Below are positions 1 through 8,382 of a DNA stretch of 64,000 bases, piece after piece. Position numbers and translations under genes: made by a program. Origin of the DNA: AP-15 sp963737145 (lineage in GTDB: Bacteria; Pseudomonadota; Alphaproteobacteria; ATCC43930; CGMCC-115725); contig CAVTRO010000007.1 of assembly GCA_963737145.1 (NCBI GenBank), positions 1,178,001 through 1,242,000 of the forward strand, in the 5' to 3' direction. Below the pieces are notes generated by a model, which saw nothing but the letters and a program-made list of their open reading frames with translations, did no database searches and was not told the origin of the DNA. Position 1 is the stretch's first letter. Each line of letters opens with the position of its first letter.

Positions 1-237
1 TTGCCCGACGACAAGGTGATCCTGCCCGGTGTCGTCAGCCACGCCACCAACGTCGTCGAGCACCCCGAACTCGTCGCCGAACGCATCCTTCGCTTCGCGA
101 ACCTGGTCGGCCGGGAGCGGGTTATCGCCTCAACCGACTGCGGTCTCGGCGGCCGGGTCCACTCCGACATCGCCTGGGCCAAGCTCGACGCGCTGGCCCA
201 CGGAGCGGCGCTCGCCAGCCGCCGGCTCTGGCGCTGA
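1..237 (+). CDS. MetE-like (cobalamin-independent methionine synthase family) protein, 3' end only
   Basis: Only the last 78 codons are inside the window; the gene begins upstream of base 1, so the TTG at base 1 is not a real start. The segment matches the C-terminal end of the MetE-type barrel: a 'SHATNVVEHPELVAERI' stretch followed by 'ASTDCGLGG', where the Cys corresponds to a zinc ligand of MetE (NPDCGLKTR in the classical enzyme), and a closing 'AWAKLDALAHGAALA' helix. Single-domain proteins of this group are common in Alphaproteobacteria and are often annotated only as methionine-synthase-like; the substrate cannot be told from this fragment. The 212 bases after its TGA hold no gene. 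Confidence 0.7.
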   Translation: MPDDKVILPGVVSHATNVVEHPELVAERILRFANLVGRERVIASTDCGLGGRVHSDIAWAKLDALAHGAALASRRLWR

Positions 238-449
238 AATCATCCGGGCGGCCCGAGCTCAGCTCCGAGTGAGGTCCCTCGAGCAACTCGCCGCCCGGCT
301 CGGCTTGCCGGGGCGGCGGAGGATAACGAACCCTTCTGGGCACGGCGGATGAAAGCGGCGCCGATCTATCACCGCGAGCTTAGTGCTTAGATGCCGGTGC
401 CCATCGCGGAAATAGGTCCCGGCCCGCAAGGAACCCCGCTGCGGCGCAT

Positions 450-1166
450 TCATCCCGTGTATTCGACCACTATGGCGCTGACGTTGTCCCGCGCGCCTTG
501 GTCGAGCGCTCGCTCGATCAGCCGGTCGGCCGCCGCCGGGAGTGGCGATCCAGTCAATATTGCGACTATTTCGGGGTCCGTGAGGGCACCGCTGAGCCCG
601 TCCGAACACAGCAGCATAATGTCGCCCGGTTGGAGCCGGTCGCGCCGTTCTTCGAGCACCAGCCGGTCAAAGGCCCCGATCAGATTTGTCACGATGTTTG
701 CCATTGGATGGGCTGCCGCCGCTTCGGGCAAAATCTCGCCGCGGTCGACCAGATCCTGGACATGGCTCTGATCGCGGCTCAGCTGATGCAACCGGTCGGC
801 GCGCATCCGATATAATCGGCTGTCCCCGGCCCACAGGCAGCAGCTTTGGTCATCCCAGATCAGAAGCACCGCCACTGTGCTGCCGATCAACGCATGCGGA
901 CCAATCGCTGCAGCCTTCGCCCGCACCTCGCGGTTGACTTCCGCAAGCCTCCGCCTCACCTCCTCCACCAGAGAGAGACCGGAAAGCGCTGGATCCACAT
1001 GGCGCAACGCCGCGATGATGCGGCTGCTCGCGTAGTCGCCGCGCTCGTGGCCTCCCGCGCCGTCGGCAACCGCCCACAAGCCGATCTCGGCCCGCTCGAG
1101 CACCGCGTCCTCATTTCGCCGGCGCACCGTCCCCACATGGGTGCGTGCAGCGGAACGACAGGCCAT
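450..1166 (-). CDS. PP2C-family protein serine/threonine phosphatase
   Basis: A 238-aa metal-dependent (PPM/PP2C) phosphatase, the usual length for stand-alone bacterial Stp-type enzymes. Visible motifs are 'RRRNEDAVL' (motif 1), 'VADGAGGHERGDYAS' (motif 2 with metal-binding Asp and the invariant Gly), 'LLCSDGLSGALTD' and 'GARDNVSAIVV' (the two C-terminal metal Asp residues). No transmembrane segment is evident, so it is probably cytoplasmic. It is the last gene of a leftward cluster, 13 bases after a peptidoglycan-binding protein that itself overlaps a Hanks-type kinase gene. By family analogy it should dephosphorylate that kinase or its substrates. ATG start at 1166. Confidence 0.9.
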   Translation of the reverse strand: MACRSAARTHVGTVRRRNEDAVLERAEIGLWAVADGAGGHERGDYASSRIIAALRHVDPALSGLSLVEEVRRRLAEVNREVRAKAAAIGPHALIGSTVAVLLIWDDQSCCLWAGDSRLYRMRADRLHQLSRDQSHVQDLVDRGEILPEAAAAHPMANIVTNLIGAFDRLVLEERRDRLQPGDIMLLCSDGLSGALTDPEIVAILTGSPLPAAADRLIERALDQGARDNVSAIVVEYTG

Positions 1167-1179
1167 CTTCTTTAAGCCT

Positions 1180-1896
1180 TCATTTTTGGGATGCTTGTTC
1201 GACCTTCAACCGGCAGGTGTAATAATCCAGAACGCGAGACTGCCGCTGCACTTCGGTCAGCGCCGCCCCGCCGATATTCCCGGCAATCTGCCGCGCTTCG
1301 TTTAGGCGGTCCTTGAGCATCGAAACCGCGCGCGCAGTCGAGCCGTCAAACCCTTCCTGCAGATATTTTTCGGGAGTGTACTGGGTCGCACCGATCCGGA
1401 AATCTTCGGCATGAAAGGGGCATGCGGCGAAGCGATTGGGCGCCCCGGCTGGCGGCTGCACCGGCGCGACCGCAGCCGTCGGGGGTGTCGGGGCTGAGGC
1501 GGGCGGCTCCGCCCTCCTCTCACCCTCGAAGATGACCCGCGACGCTTCACTTCGCAGGCGCGTCAACGCGGCCGCCGGGATCTTGCTGCCATTGACCAGA
1601 TCGGTTTGCGGCAGGCCGGTATCCTGCTGAAACTTCCGCCAGGCTCCCGTCGTCTGAGGGCCAATCACCCCGTCTATCGGCCCCGGTTCCATGCCCAGAC
1701 GGAGCAGCATGAATTGGATTTCGCGGACCAGTGAGGGAGTAACCTCGAGGTTTTCGGCCTTGCCAGCCACCTCGGCAGCGCACCGCCCCGCGGACCACAG
1801 CTGCATCGGCAGGGTCACGACGGCCAGTGAAAAAAACGCGCACCGCACGATGTCGCCCCCGTTCATTCTCGCGTTCCTAACTCGGCCGGCAATCAC
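1180..1896 (-). CDS. Exported peptidoglycan-binding (PG_binding_1) domain protein
   Basis: A 238-aa protein with a hydrophobic N-terminal segment (about residues 16-40, 'CAFFSLAVVTLPMQLW'), read as a signal peptide. It is followed by a PG_binding_1 domain at about residues 54-95 ('EIQFMLLRLGMEPGPIDG' ... 'TTGAWRKFQQDTGLP'). A Pro/Ala-rich linker (about 125-155) leads to an unassigned C-terminal region with two cysteines. Its ATG overlaps the stop of the upstream kinase gene by four bases, so the two are translationally coupled. A cell-wall-binding partner of a Ser/Thr kinase and phosphatase suggests envelope sensing or a kinase substrate; that role is inference. Confidence 0.75.
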   Translation of the reverse strand: MIAGRVRNARMNGGDIVRCAFFSLAVVTLPMQLWSAGRCAAEVAGKAENLEVTPSLVREIQFMLLRLGMEPGPIDGVIGPQTTGAWRKFQQDTGLPQTDLVNGSKIPAAALTRLRSEASRVIFEGERRAEPPASAPTPPTAAVAPVQPPAGAPNRFAACPFHAEDFRIGATQYTPEKYLQEGFDGSTARAVSMLKDRLNEARQIAGNIGGAALTEVQRQSRVLDYYTCRLKVEQASQK

Positions 1897-3260
1897 TCCG
1901 CTCCGTGCGCATTGAGAAACGCCCTGCGTTCCCTTTCATCGGGAATATGAGTGGCCAACACCAGGCATAATTTGGCCAGAGACTCGAATTTCCCCAGCTC
2001 TCTCTTTACGAGAATTCGGGCAATCGGGCCTATATAGCGGGTAAGGTCGGATTCTATCGCGACTATGCTTGCCGAGTTCGGCGATTGGGCGGCAGAAACG
2101 GGTTTTTGCTCGATAGTCTTCCCCGGTGCAGTCCGCGACGCAGGGGGCCGCCGGTCGAGCCCCAAAGCGGCGCGCTGACGCCCTCTCGCCAAGAATTCGG
2201 CACGGTCTTTCGGGTCGGCCACTTGCCTGCCGAGCAAATCATACAATGCCAGCAGATCGCCCGCGTTTCGGACAGCCCGCTTCACCGCGATCGATGCCAT
2301 AGGACCGATGAAAGTTGCCAGATCGTGCTCGGTTTCCCGCAGCAGTTCGGCGCTGAAAGGCGCCTCGCCCGGCTTGGTTTGCGCCGCATTGGCGGTGGCT
2401 TGCGGCTCCCCTCGCAGGCCAGGCATCGCATCGGCAACGGCCTTCGAGAACGCCGCAGCTTCGGCGTAGCGTTGCGCCGGCTCGAAGGCCAGCGACTTGG
2501 CGATGACGTGCTTCATGGCCTCGGGGATTGCCGGGTTCAACGCCCGTATATCCTCGGGCCCCCGCGTTTCCATGAAGGACATGATCTCGGTAATGCTTTT
2601 GCCCCGGAACGGCTTCACCCCGGTCAGCATTTCAAACAGGATGACCCCAGTGGCGAACAGGTCGGTGCGGTGATCGATCGGGCCTCCCGACAGCTGCTCG
2701 GGCGCCATGTAGGCGGGCGTTCCCAATAAATCACCGACGATGGTGAATTCGGAGGCCTCAAGACGGGCAATGCCGAAATCGGCGACCTTAACTTGGTCGC
2801 CCGGCAAAACCATTATGTTGGACGGTTTGATGTCGCGGTGGACGATCCCGCTCGCGTGGGCGAACCCGAGGGCGCTCAAGACCTGAGTTATTATCGCGAC
2901 GCTGCGCTCTTGTGCGAGCGGACCGGTCGATTTGATAACTTGATCGAGGCTCTGGCCCTCCACCAATTCCATGACCAGAAACGGCGTGCCGTCATCATCG
3001 CCAAAATCCCAGATCGCGACGATGTTCGGGTGGAACCGCCGCCCGGCGGCCCGCGCTTCCCGCCGGAAGCGCTCCAGCAACTGCGCGCCGCCGCTGCCGG
3101 CGACCAGCTCGGGGCGCACGACCTTGATTGCGACCAGGCGATCGATTGCCGGGTCATGAGCGCGATAGACTTCGCCCATCGCCCCGGTGCCGAGCAATGC
3201 TTCGATGCGATAGCGGCCGATCGACCGGACAGTGTTCATTTCTTCTGAAACAACGACCAC
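1893..3260 (-). CDS. Hanks-type serine/threonine protein kinase with duplicated C-terminal domain
   Basis: A 455-aa kinase. The N-terminal ~270 residues carry all catalytic motifs: Gly-rich loop 'LLGTGAMGEVYRA', 'VAIKVV' (ATP Lys), 'HRDIKPSNIM' (catalytic loop), 'ADFGIARLE' (DFG) and 'TPAYMAPEQLSGG'. There is no obvious transmembrane helix, unlike PknB. The C-terminal part holds two copies of a ~50-aa unit with the shared pattern 'L..fIGPmA.i.VKR': 'LATFIGPMASIAVKRAV' and 'LTRYIGPIARILVKREL'. The GTG at 3260 gives 455 aa; the ATG at 3239 is an alternative start closer to the kinase domain. It lies 50 bases downstream of a haem-binding HAMP receptor gene and upstream of a PG-binding protein and a PP2C phosphatase, so it is probably one arm of a signalling operon. 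Confidence 0.93.
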   Translation of the reverse strand: MVVVSEEMNTVRSIGRYRIEALLGTGAMGEVYRAHDPAIDRLVAIKVVRPELVAGSGGAQLLERFRREARAAGRRFHPNIVAIWDFGDDDGTPFLVMELVEGQSLDQVIKSTGPLAQERSVAIITQVLSALGFAHASGIVHRDIKPSNIMVLPGDQVKVADFGIARLEASEFTIVGDLLGTPAYMAPEQLSGGPIDHRTDLFATGVILFEMLTGVKPFRGKSITEIMSFMETRGPEDIRALNPAIPEAMKHVIAKSLAFEPAQRYAEAAAFSKAVADAMPGLRGEPQATANAAQTKPGEAPFSAELLRETEHDLATFIGPMASIAVKRAVRNAGDLLALYDLLGRQVADPKDRAEFLARGRQRAALGLDRRPPASRTAPGKTIEQKPVSAAQSPNSASIVAIESDLTRYIGPIARILVKRELGKFESLAKLCLVLATHIPDERERRAFLNAHGAE

Positions 3261-3310
3261 GTCCGGCAGGCGATCGAAATCGTCGCCACCAGGGCCGTCC
3301 GGGACTGAGT

Positions 3311-4189
3311 TCAGCTCTGCTCCTCCAGCATGGTCATCGCATTCTGCAGGCTGCGCCGCATCCGATTAAACGAGGCCGATAGCGACCCGATTTCGTCCCG
3401 GCTGGCGTGGACATACTCGGGGGCGTCGAGCTGCCCCATGCTGACTTTGTCGGCCATTGCGGAAATTTCGGCGACCGGTCTCGTCACGAGCACGCGCAAC
3501 AGGATATCAACCATGATGATGGTCACAACGAAGGTTCCGGCCAAGGCCAGCAAGAACCAGAACAGCGCCTGATAGGCGCGGCCCAGCGGCACGCCGAGCG
3601 GGATCGAGACGACCTGTGCTCCGACAATTTCGCCCAGTTTCCAGCCAAATCCGTTTTGCGAGCCATAGAGGGCGATCATCGTCGCGGGGGCATTCTCGGG
3701 TGTGCTGTGGCAGCTGAGGCAAACTTGGCTGCCGATTTTCAGCGGATGGGCGAGCGTCAGAAACTTCCCTCCCGGGGTGTCGCGGATCGTCACCGTTTCC
3801 GACTTGCTGGGATCGTCGCGAAAACCGTTGATGATGTCGGCTTCCCAATCCCCCGCGCGGTCGTTGACGTTGGTCGGGTTGAGCGTCGGCTCGCGATAAG
3901 TGTATTCTGGTAATTTCTGCCGCACCAATTTCAGAGTGGTTTGCGCTGCGAACGCTGAAACCGATTGCGGCAGAAACTGGATCTTCAGCTGCGGCTCGAG
4001 CAACGGCCAATTGTAGTCGGCAGTATATTTGCGGATCGCCGACGCTCCTTCGATCATGATCCTCGCGTTTTGCAGGCTATCCTCGAAGGCATTCCTCGTC
4101 AGGATTGTGTAGGCGCCGACACCGGCCAGGGCGAGCCCGGCGAGAAATGCGCCGGATATAGCCAAATCTATTTTCCATCGTATTTTCAT
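3311..4189 (-). CDS. DUF3365 (Tll0287-like) c-type haem receptor with HAMP domain, no output domain
   Basis: A 292-aa membrane receptor. An N-terminal TM helix (about residues 9-28) is followed by a periplasmic DUF3365-type domain of ~170 aa that contains a CxxCH haem-attachment motif in 'QVCLSCHSTPENAP'. A second TM helix ('FWFLLALAGTFVVTIIMV') and a HAMP linker ('TRPVAEISAMADKVSMGQ' through 'SLSASFNRMRRSL') follow. The protein ends right after HAMP; no histidine kinase, cyclase or methyl-accepting domain is attached. It is the first gene of the leftward kinase operon, so the kinase encoded next is the natural output partner; this is inference. Ligand-sensing DUF3365 proteins are thought to respond to redox state or small ligands. 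Confidence 0.85.
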   Translation of the reverse strand: MKIRWKIDLAISGAFLAGLALAGVGAYTILTRNAFEDSLQNARIMIEGASAIRKYTADYNWPLLEPQLKIQFLPQSVSAFAAQTTLKLVRQKLPEYTYREPTLNPTNVNDRAGDWEADIINGFRDDPSKSETVTIRDTPGGKFLTLAHPLKIGSQVCLSCHSTPENAPATMIALYGSQNGFGWKLGEIVGAQVVSIPLGVPLGRAYQALFWFLLALAGTFVVTIIMVDILLRVLVTRPVAEISAMADKVSMGQLDAPEYVHASRDEIGSLSASFNRMRRSLQNAMTMLEEQS

Positions 4190-4469
4190 GGCCGGTACTT
4201 CAGCAATGCGTCGTGTTCTGGGGAGTTCAAGATCCTACGGGTCTTCGGGGCATTTTCAACCGACATTTGGAAAAACAGGCCCCAGCTGCTCCTCAAATCC
4301 GCCCACGTTACGAAAATGGCCGCCGGTAATGGTCAACCGGCGTGACGCAGGTCCCACTTGTGCTCGTCGAAAATTTCTCGGACACGGGTTCTCACCTGCA
4401 TCGAATTCGACGAGGCGGGGCTATACACCGGAGGAAATCGCGCGCCCTTAGGCGAAATGGGGTGGTCTG

Positions 4470-5039
4470 ATGCGAATGCGTTACGTTGTCGCCGGCCTGT
4501 TGTTTGCCTTTTTGTTCTCCTGCTCACCTGTTCCGCAGACCGCGCTCGCGCTGGCGAGTGTGACACCGGCCACGGCTCGGATCGATGCCGGGCTGGCGGC
4601 GGTCACCGTCGAGCCGGCGAGCCGCGACCGAGACGTCTACCCACTGCCGCGCAGCTTGGCCCCGCTCTTGCCGCTGTGGCAGGCGGCCCTGCAAGACGCG
4701 GCGACGAGACAAGGCGTCTTTCGACCGGATGCCGCGCGCCGGATGTCGATCGTTGTCATGGTCCTGGAATTTTCGCTCTCGGGAAACATATTGTCGGTGT
4801 TCGCCCGCTATCAGCTGTTCGATGTTCCGGCCGGCTACCCGGTTTTCAGCGCCGATATAATGAGCAGTGCAGGATTGAGCACTCTCGCCACTGGCGTGAC
4901 GAGCCTGGAGGATCCGGCGGTCGCGACACAGAACCGTACTCAGGTAATCCGCGCAATTCAGGACAACATCACGCAGTTTCTCGACCAGCTCGAAGCCTTC
5001 GCGCGGCAGCCAGGCGGCGCCACACCCTCCCGGCCCTGA
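4470..5039 (+). CDS. Small exported protein of unknown function, possible lipoprotein
   Basis: A 189-aa protein with a hydrophobic N-terminus ('YVVAGLLFAFLFSCSPVP'). The 'LFSC' could be a lipobox, which would make it a lipoprotein, but a plain signal peptide cleaved after 'ALA' is also possible. The mature part has no motif I recognise; it includes 'MSIVVMVLEFSLSGNILSVFARYQLFD'-type beta-rich sequence and a helical end. It stands alone: divergent from the haem receptor gene (280 bases away) and 180 bases upstream of the ATPase operon. The start at ATG 4470 has a second ATG two codons later. Confidence 0.55.
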   Translation: MRMRYVVAGLLFAFLFSCSPVPQTALALASVTPATARIDAGLAAVTVEPASRDRDVYPLPRSLAPLLPLWQAALQDAATRQGVFRPDAARRMSIVVMVLEFSLSGNILSVFARYQLFDVPAGYPVFSADIMSSAGLSTLATGVTSLEDPAVATQNRTQVIRAIQDNITQFLDQLEAFARQPGGATPSRP

Positions 5040-5218
5040 GCGCTCGCAAAGCCGGGGCATATTATCCTGCCCCGATTGTTGCGCAGAGTCCCTGCATATG
5101 TTAGGAACCGCGCCGGTTTGGCGGGGCGTTGTTGCGCAGGCGCATGTTGCCGCCCGCGATCTGAAGGCGACGAAGGCTGTGGGGCTTTGGCCCGAACGGC
5201 CGATGAGGACGGATTCCA

Positions 5219-5779
5219 TTGGCCTCCGAGACGACAGGCGTTTCCGGCTTGGCAGCGCGTTACGCGGCGGCGTTGTTCGATCTCGCCGACGAACGCCAAA
5301 TCCTCGACGAGGTGGCGTCGGATCTGCGGCAGTTGCGGGCGATGGTGCAGGCAAGTCCGGATCTGCTGCGGTTGATCCGCAGCCCAATTCTCTCACGCGA
5401 CGAGCAATCGAACGGGATCGGGGCGCTCGCCGAGCACGCCGGTCTTTCCCCGCTGGTACGGGATTTTCTCGCGGTGGTCGCGCGCAATCGGCGTCTTTTC
5501 GCCGTGCCGGCGATGATCGAGGCTTTTCTCGCCGAACTCGCGGCGCGCCGCGGCGAAGTCACCGCCGAAGTGTTCGCGGCGCAGCCTTTGAGCGAAGCGC
5601 AGCGCGCGGCGTTGAACGATCAGCTGCGCCGCAGCCTCGGCAGCCGGGTCTCGGTCGATGTTCACGTCGACCCGGGGCTGATCGGCGGGCTCGTCGTCAA
5701 ACTCGGCTCGCGCATGGTCGATGGATCGATCAGGAGCAAGCTGCAGCGGCTGCAGCTGGCGATGAAGAGTGTTCCCTGA
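5219..5779 (+). CDS. atpH: F1F0 ATP synthase subunit delta
   Basis: A 186-aa delta subunit (OSCP-type), the stalk protein joining F1 to the b subunits. It begins with a TTG codon ('ASETTGVSGLAARYAAALF'), which is supported by the family's typical N-terminus; no in-frame ATG is nearby upstream. The C-terminal signature 'VDPGLIGGLVVKLGSRMVDGS' is clear. It is the first gene of the conserved alphaproteobacterial F1 operon atpHAGDC; the F0 genes are elsewhere. Its stop lies ten bases before the atpA ATG, and the atpA ribosome-binding site overlaps its last codons. Confidence 0.95.
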   Translation: MASETTGVSGLAARYAAALFDLADERQILDEVASDLRQLRAMVQASPDLLRLIRSPILSRDEQSNGIGALAEHAGLSPLVRDFLAVVARNRRLFAVPAMIEAFLAELAARRGEVTAEVFAAQPLSEAQRAALNDQLRRSLGSRVSVDVHVDPGLIGGLVVKLGSRMVDGSIRSKLQRLQLAMKSVP

Positions 5780-5789
5780 AGGGGTTTTC

Positions 5790-7319
5790 ATGGAAATTCG
5801 CGCGGCGGAGATTTCGGCGATCCTCAAACAGCAGATCGCCAGTTTCGGCAATGAGGCGGATGTCGCGGAGGTCGGTCAGGTATTGTCGATCGGCGACGGT
5901 ATCGCCCGGGTCTACGGGCTTGACAAGGTCCAGGCCGGAGAGATGGTCGAGTTCCCGAACGGCGAGAAGGGCTTGGCGCTCAACCTCGAGAGCGACAATG
6001 TCGGGGTCGTCGTGTTCGGCGACGACAGCCATATCAGCGAAGGCGACACCGTCAAACGCACCAACGCCATCGTCGATGTGCCGGTCGGACGCGGCCTCCT
6101 GGGTCGGGTCGTCGATGCGCTCGGGGAGCCGATCGACGGCAAGGGACCGTTGACCGATGTCACCCGCGCGCGCGTCGAGGTCAAGGCGCCGGGGATCGTG
6201 CCACGCCGCTCGGTGCACGAGCCGGTACAGACCGGGCTCAAGGCCATCAACTCCTTGGTGCCGATCGGACGCGGTCAGCGGGAATTGATCATTGGCGATC
6301 GCCAGACGGGCAAGACTGCGGTCGCTATCGACGCCGTCCTCAATCAAAAGCAAAACAACAGCGGCACCGACGAAAAAGTCAAGCTTTACTGCATTTACGT
6401 CGCGGTCGGCCAGAAACGCTCGACCGTCGCGCAGATCGTCAAGACATTGCAGGATTACGGCGCGCTCGAATACTCGATCGTCGTCGCGGCAACCGCCTCC
6501 GAGCCGGCGCCGCTGCAGTACATCGCCCCCTATGCAGGGTGCGCGATGGGCGAATTTTTTCGCGACAACGGCATGCACGCACTGATCATCTACGATGATC
6601 TATCGAAGCAGGCCGTAGCCTATCGCCAGATGTCATTGTTGTTGCGCCGGCCGCCGGGACGCGAGGCCTATCCCGGCGACGTCTTTTACCTGCACTCGCG
6701 GTTGCTCGAACGCGCCGCGAAAATGAACGAGGACCATGGCGGCGGCTCATTGACCGCGCTGCCGATCGTCGAGACCCAGGCCGGCGATGTGTCGGCCTAC
6801 ATTCCGACCAATGTGATCTCGATCACTGACGGCCAGATCTTTCTCGAGACCGAGCTGTTCTATCAAGGGGTACGTCCGGCGATCAATGTCGGCCTCTCGG
6901 TCAGCCGCGTCGGTTCGGCGGCGCAGATCAAGGCGATGAAGCAGGTCGCCGGACGCATCAAGCTCGAGCTGGCGCAGTACCGCGAGATGGCCGCTTTCTC
7001 GCAATTCGCCTCCGATCTCGATGCATCGACGCAGCGCCTCTTGGCGCGCGGCAGCCGATTGACCGAGATGCTGAAGCAGCCGCAATTCTCGCCTGTTCCG
7101 GTCGAGGAGCAAGTCGTCTCGATTTTTGCCGGCACCCGCGGCTACCTCGACACGATCGCAGTGCCGGGTGTCAGCCGGTTCGAATCGTCGATGCTGCGCG
7201 AATTGCGTTCAACGCATCCCGAGCTGCTGGCGGCGATCCGCAGCGAGCAGGAAATCTCGCCGGCAGTCGAGAACGGCCTGAGCGAATTCCTCGACGGGTT
7301 TCTAAAAACCTTCGCCTGA
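5790..7319 (+). CDS. atpA: F1F0 ATP synthase subunit alpha
   Basis: A 509-aa alpha subunit from the ATG at 5790, which gives the standard length and the typical 'MEIRAAEISAILKQQI' start; the upstream in-frame GTG at 5769 would add seven residues inside atpH and is rejected. 'GAAGGGG' lies just upstream of the ATG. The P-loop 'GDRQTGKTAVAID' and the alpha signature 'RPAINVGLSVSRVGSAAQ' are present. It is a non-catalytic nucleotide-binding subunit of the F1 hexamer. The reading frame is intact. Confidence 0.98.
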   Translation: MEIRAAEISAILKQQIASFGNEADVAEVGQVLSIGDGIARVYGLDKVQAGEMVEFPNGEKGLALNLESDNVGVVVFGDDSHISEGDTVKRTNAIVDVPVGRGLLGRVVDALGEPIDGKGPLTDVTRARVEVKAPGIVPRRSVHEPVQTGLKAINSLVPIGRGQRELIIGDRQTGKTAVAIDAVLNQKQNNSGTDEKVKLYCIYVAVGQKRSTVAQIVKTLQDYGALEYSIVVAATASEPAPLQYIAPYAGCAMGEFFRDNGMHALIIYDDLSKQAVAYRQMSLLLRRPPGREAYPGDVFYLHSRLLERAAKMNEDHGGGSLTALPIVETQAGDVSAYIPTNVISITDGQIFLETELFYQGVRPAINVGLSVSRVGSAAQIKAMKQVAGRIKLELAQYREMAAFSQFASDLDASTQRLLARGSRLTEMLKQPQFSPVPVEEQVVSIFAGTRGYLDTIAVPGVSRFESSMLRELRSTHPELLAAIRSEQEISPAVENGLSEFLDGFLKTFA

Positions 7320-7340
7320 TCCGAGCCCGAGCCTAGCGAG

Positions 7341-8240
7341 ATGCCGAGCCTAAAAGACCTGCGGTTGCGCATCCGCAGTGTCACGTCGACACAAAAGATC
7401 ACCTCCGCGATGAAGATGGTCGCTGCCTCGCGGCTGCGCCGTGCGCAGGAGCAGGCCGAAGCCGCCCGCCCTTACGCACAGCGCATGGAGCGGGTGCTCG
7501 GGTCGCTGGCCGGCCGCATGACCGGTCTTCCCGGCGCGCCGCCGCTGCTCGTCGGCACCGGCAAAGAAGAAACGCACCTGATCATCGTTGCGACCTCCGA
7601 TCGTGGCTTGGCGGGTGGCTTCAACGCGTCGATCCTGCGCGAGGCGCGCCGCCGAATTCGCGAGACCGAAGCAGCGGGCAAGAAGGTCATATTGTTGATC
7701 ATTGGCCGCAAGGGCCGCGACGGGCTGCGCCGCGACTACGGCGGCGTGATCCGCGACAGCCTGACGGATGTCGGCCGGCGCCGGCTCACCTTCGACGAGG
7801 CCCGCGACATCGCCGAGCGCGTCCTGCTGCTCTACCGGTCGGGCGGGTTCGACTTCTGCACGATCATCTACAACCGGTTCCGCTCGGCGATGACGCAGAT
7901 CGTTACGGTTCAGCAGCTGATCCCGTTTGCGCCCGCGGCCGAGGCGCAGACCGGCTCCGAGGAGGAAGTCGGCGTGCGCGCTGGTGCGGTTTACGAGTTC
8001 GAGCCGTCTGAGGAAGAAATCCTCGACGAACTCCTGCCCAAGAACCTTGCGGTCCAGATATTTACGGCGCTGCTCGAGAATGCCGCGAGCGAACAGGGCG
8101 CACGCATGACCGCGATGGACAACGCCACCCGCAATGCCGGGGAGATGATCGACCGGCTCACCCTCAACTACAACCGCACGCGCCAGGCCGTGATCACAAA
8201 GGAGCTGATCGAGATCATCTCCGGGGCCGAGGCTCTATGA
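7341..8240 (+). CDS. atpG: F1F0 ATP synthase subunit gamma
   Basis: A 299-aa rotor-shaft subunit. The N-terminal 'MPSLKDLRLRIRSVTSTQKI' and C-terminal 'ENAASEQGARMTAMDNATRN' motifs are canonical. It starts at ATG 7341, 21 bases after atpA. A 142-base gap separates it from atpD, larger than elsewhere in the operon. I see no gene there; a TTGACA-like hexamer near 8255 might belong to an internal promoter, but there is no convincing -10. Confidence 0.97.
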   Translation: MPSLKDLRLRIRSVTSTQKITSAMKMVAASRLRRAQEQAEAARPYAQRMERVLGSLAGRMTGLPGAPPLLVGTGKEETHLIIVATSDRGLAGGFNASILREARRRIRETEAAGKKVILLIIGRKGRDGLRRDYGGVIRDSLTDVGRRRLTFDEARDIAERVLLLYRSGGFDFCTIIYNRFRSAMTQIVTVQQLIPFAPAAEAQTGSEEEVGVRAGAVYEFEPSEEEILDELLPKNLAVQIFTALLENAASEQGARMTAMDNATRNAGEMIDRLTLNYNRTRQAVITKELIEIISGAEAL

Positions 8241-8382
8241 GCTGCCAAAGTATTTGACACAACCCCAGACCCCCTTGACCGGGCTTGGACCGGCCATCCA
8301 CGCTTTTTGTGGCACGCGAGGACGGCGACGCAGACGTGGGTGGCCGGAACAAGTGCGGCCACGGGGAGGGACAGGCTGAGAC

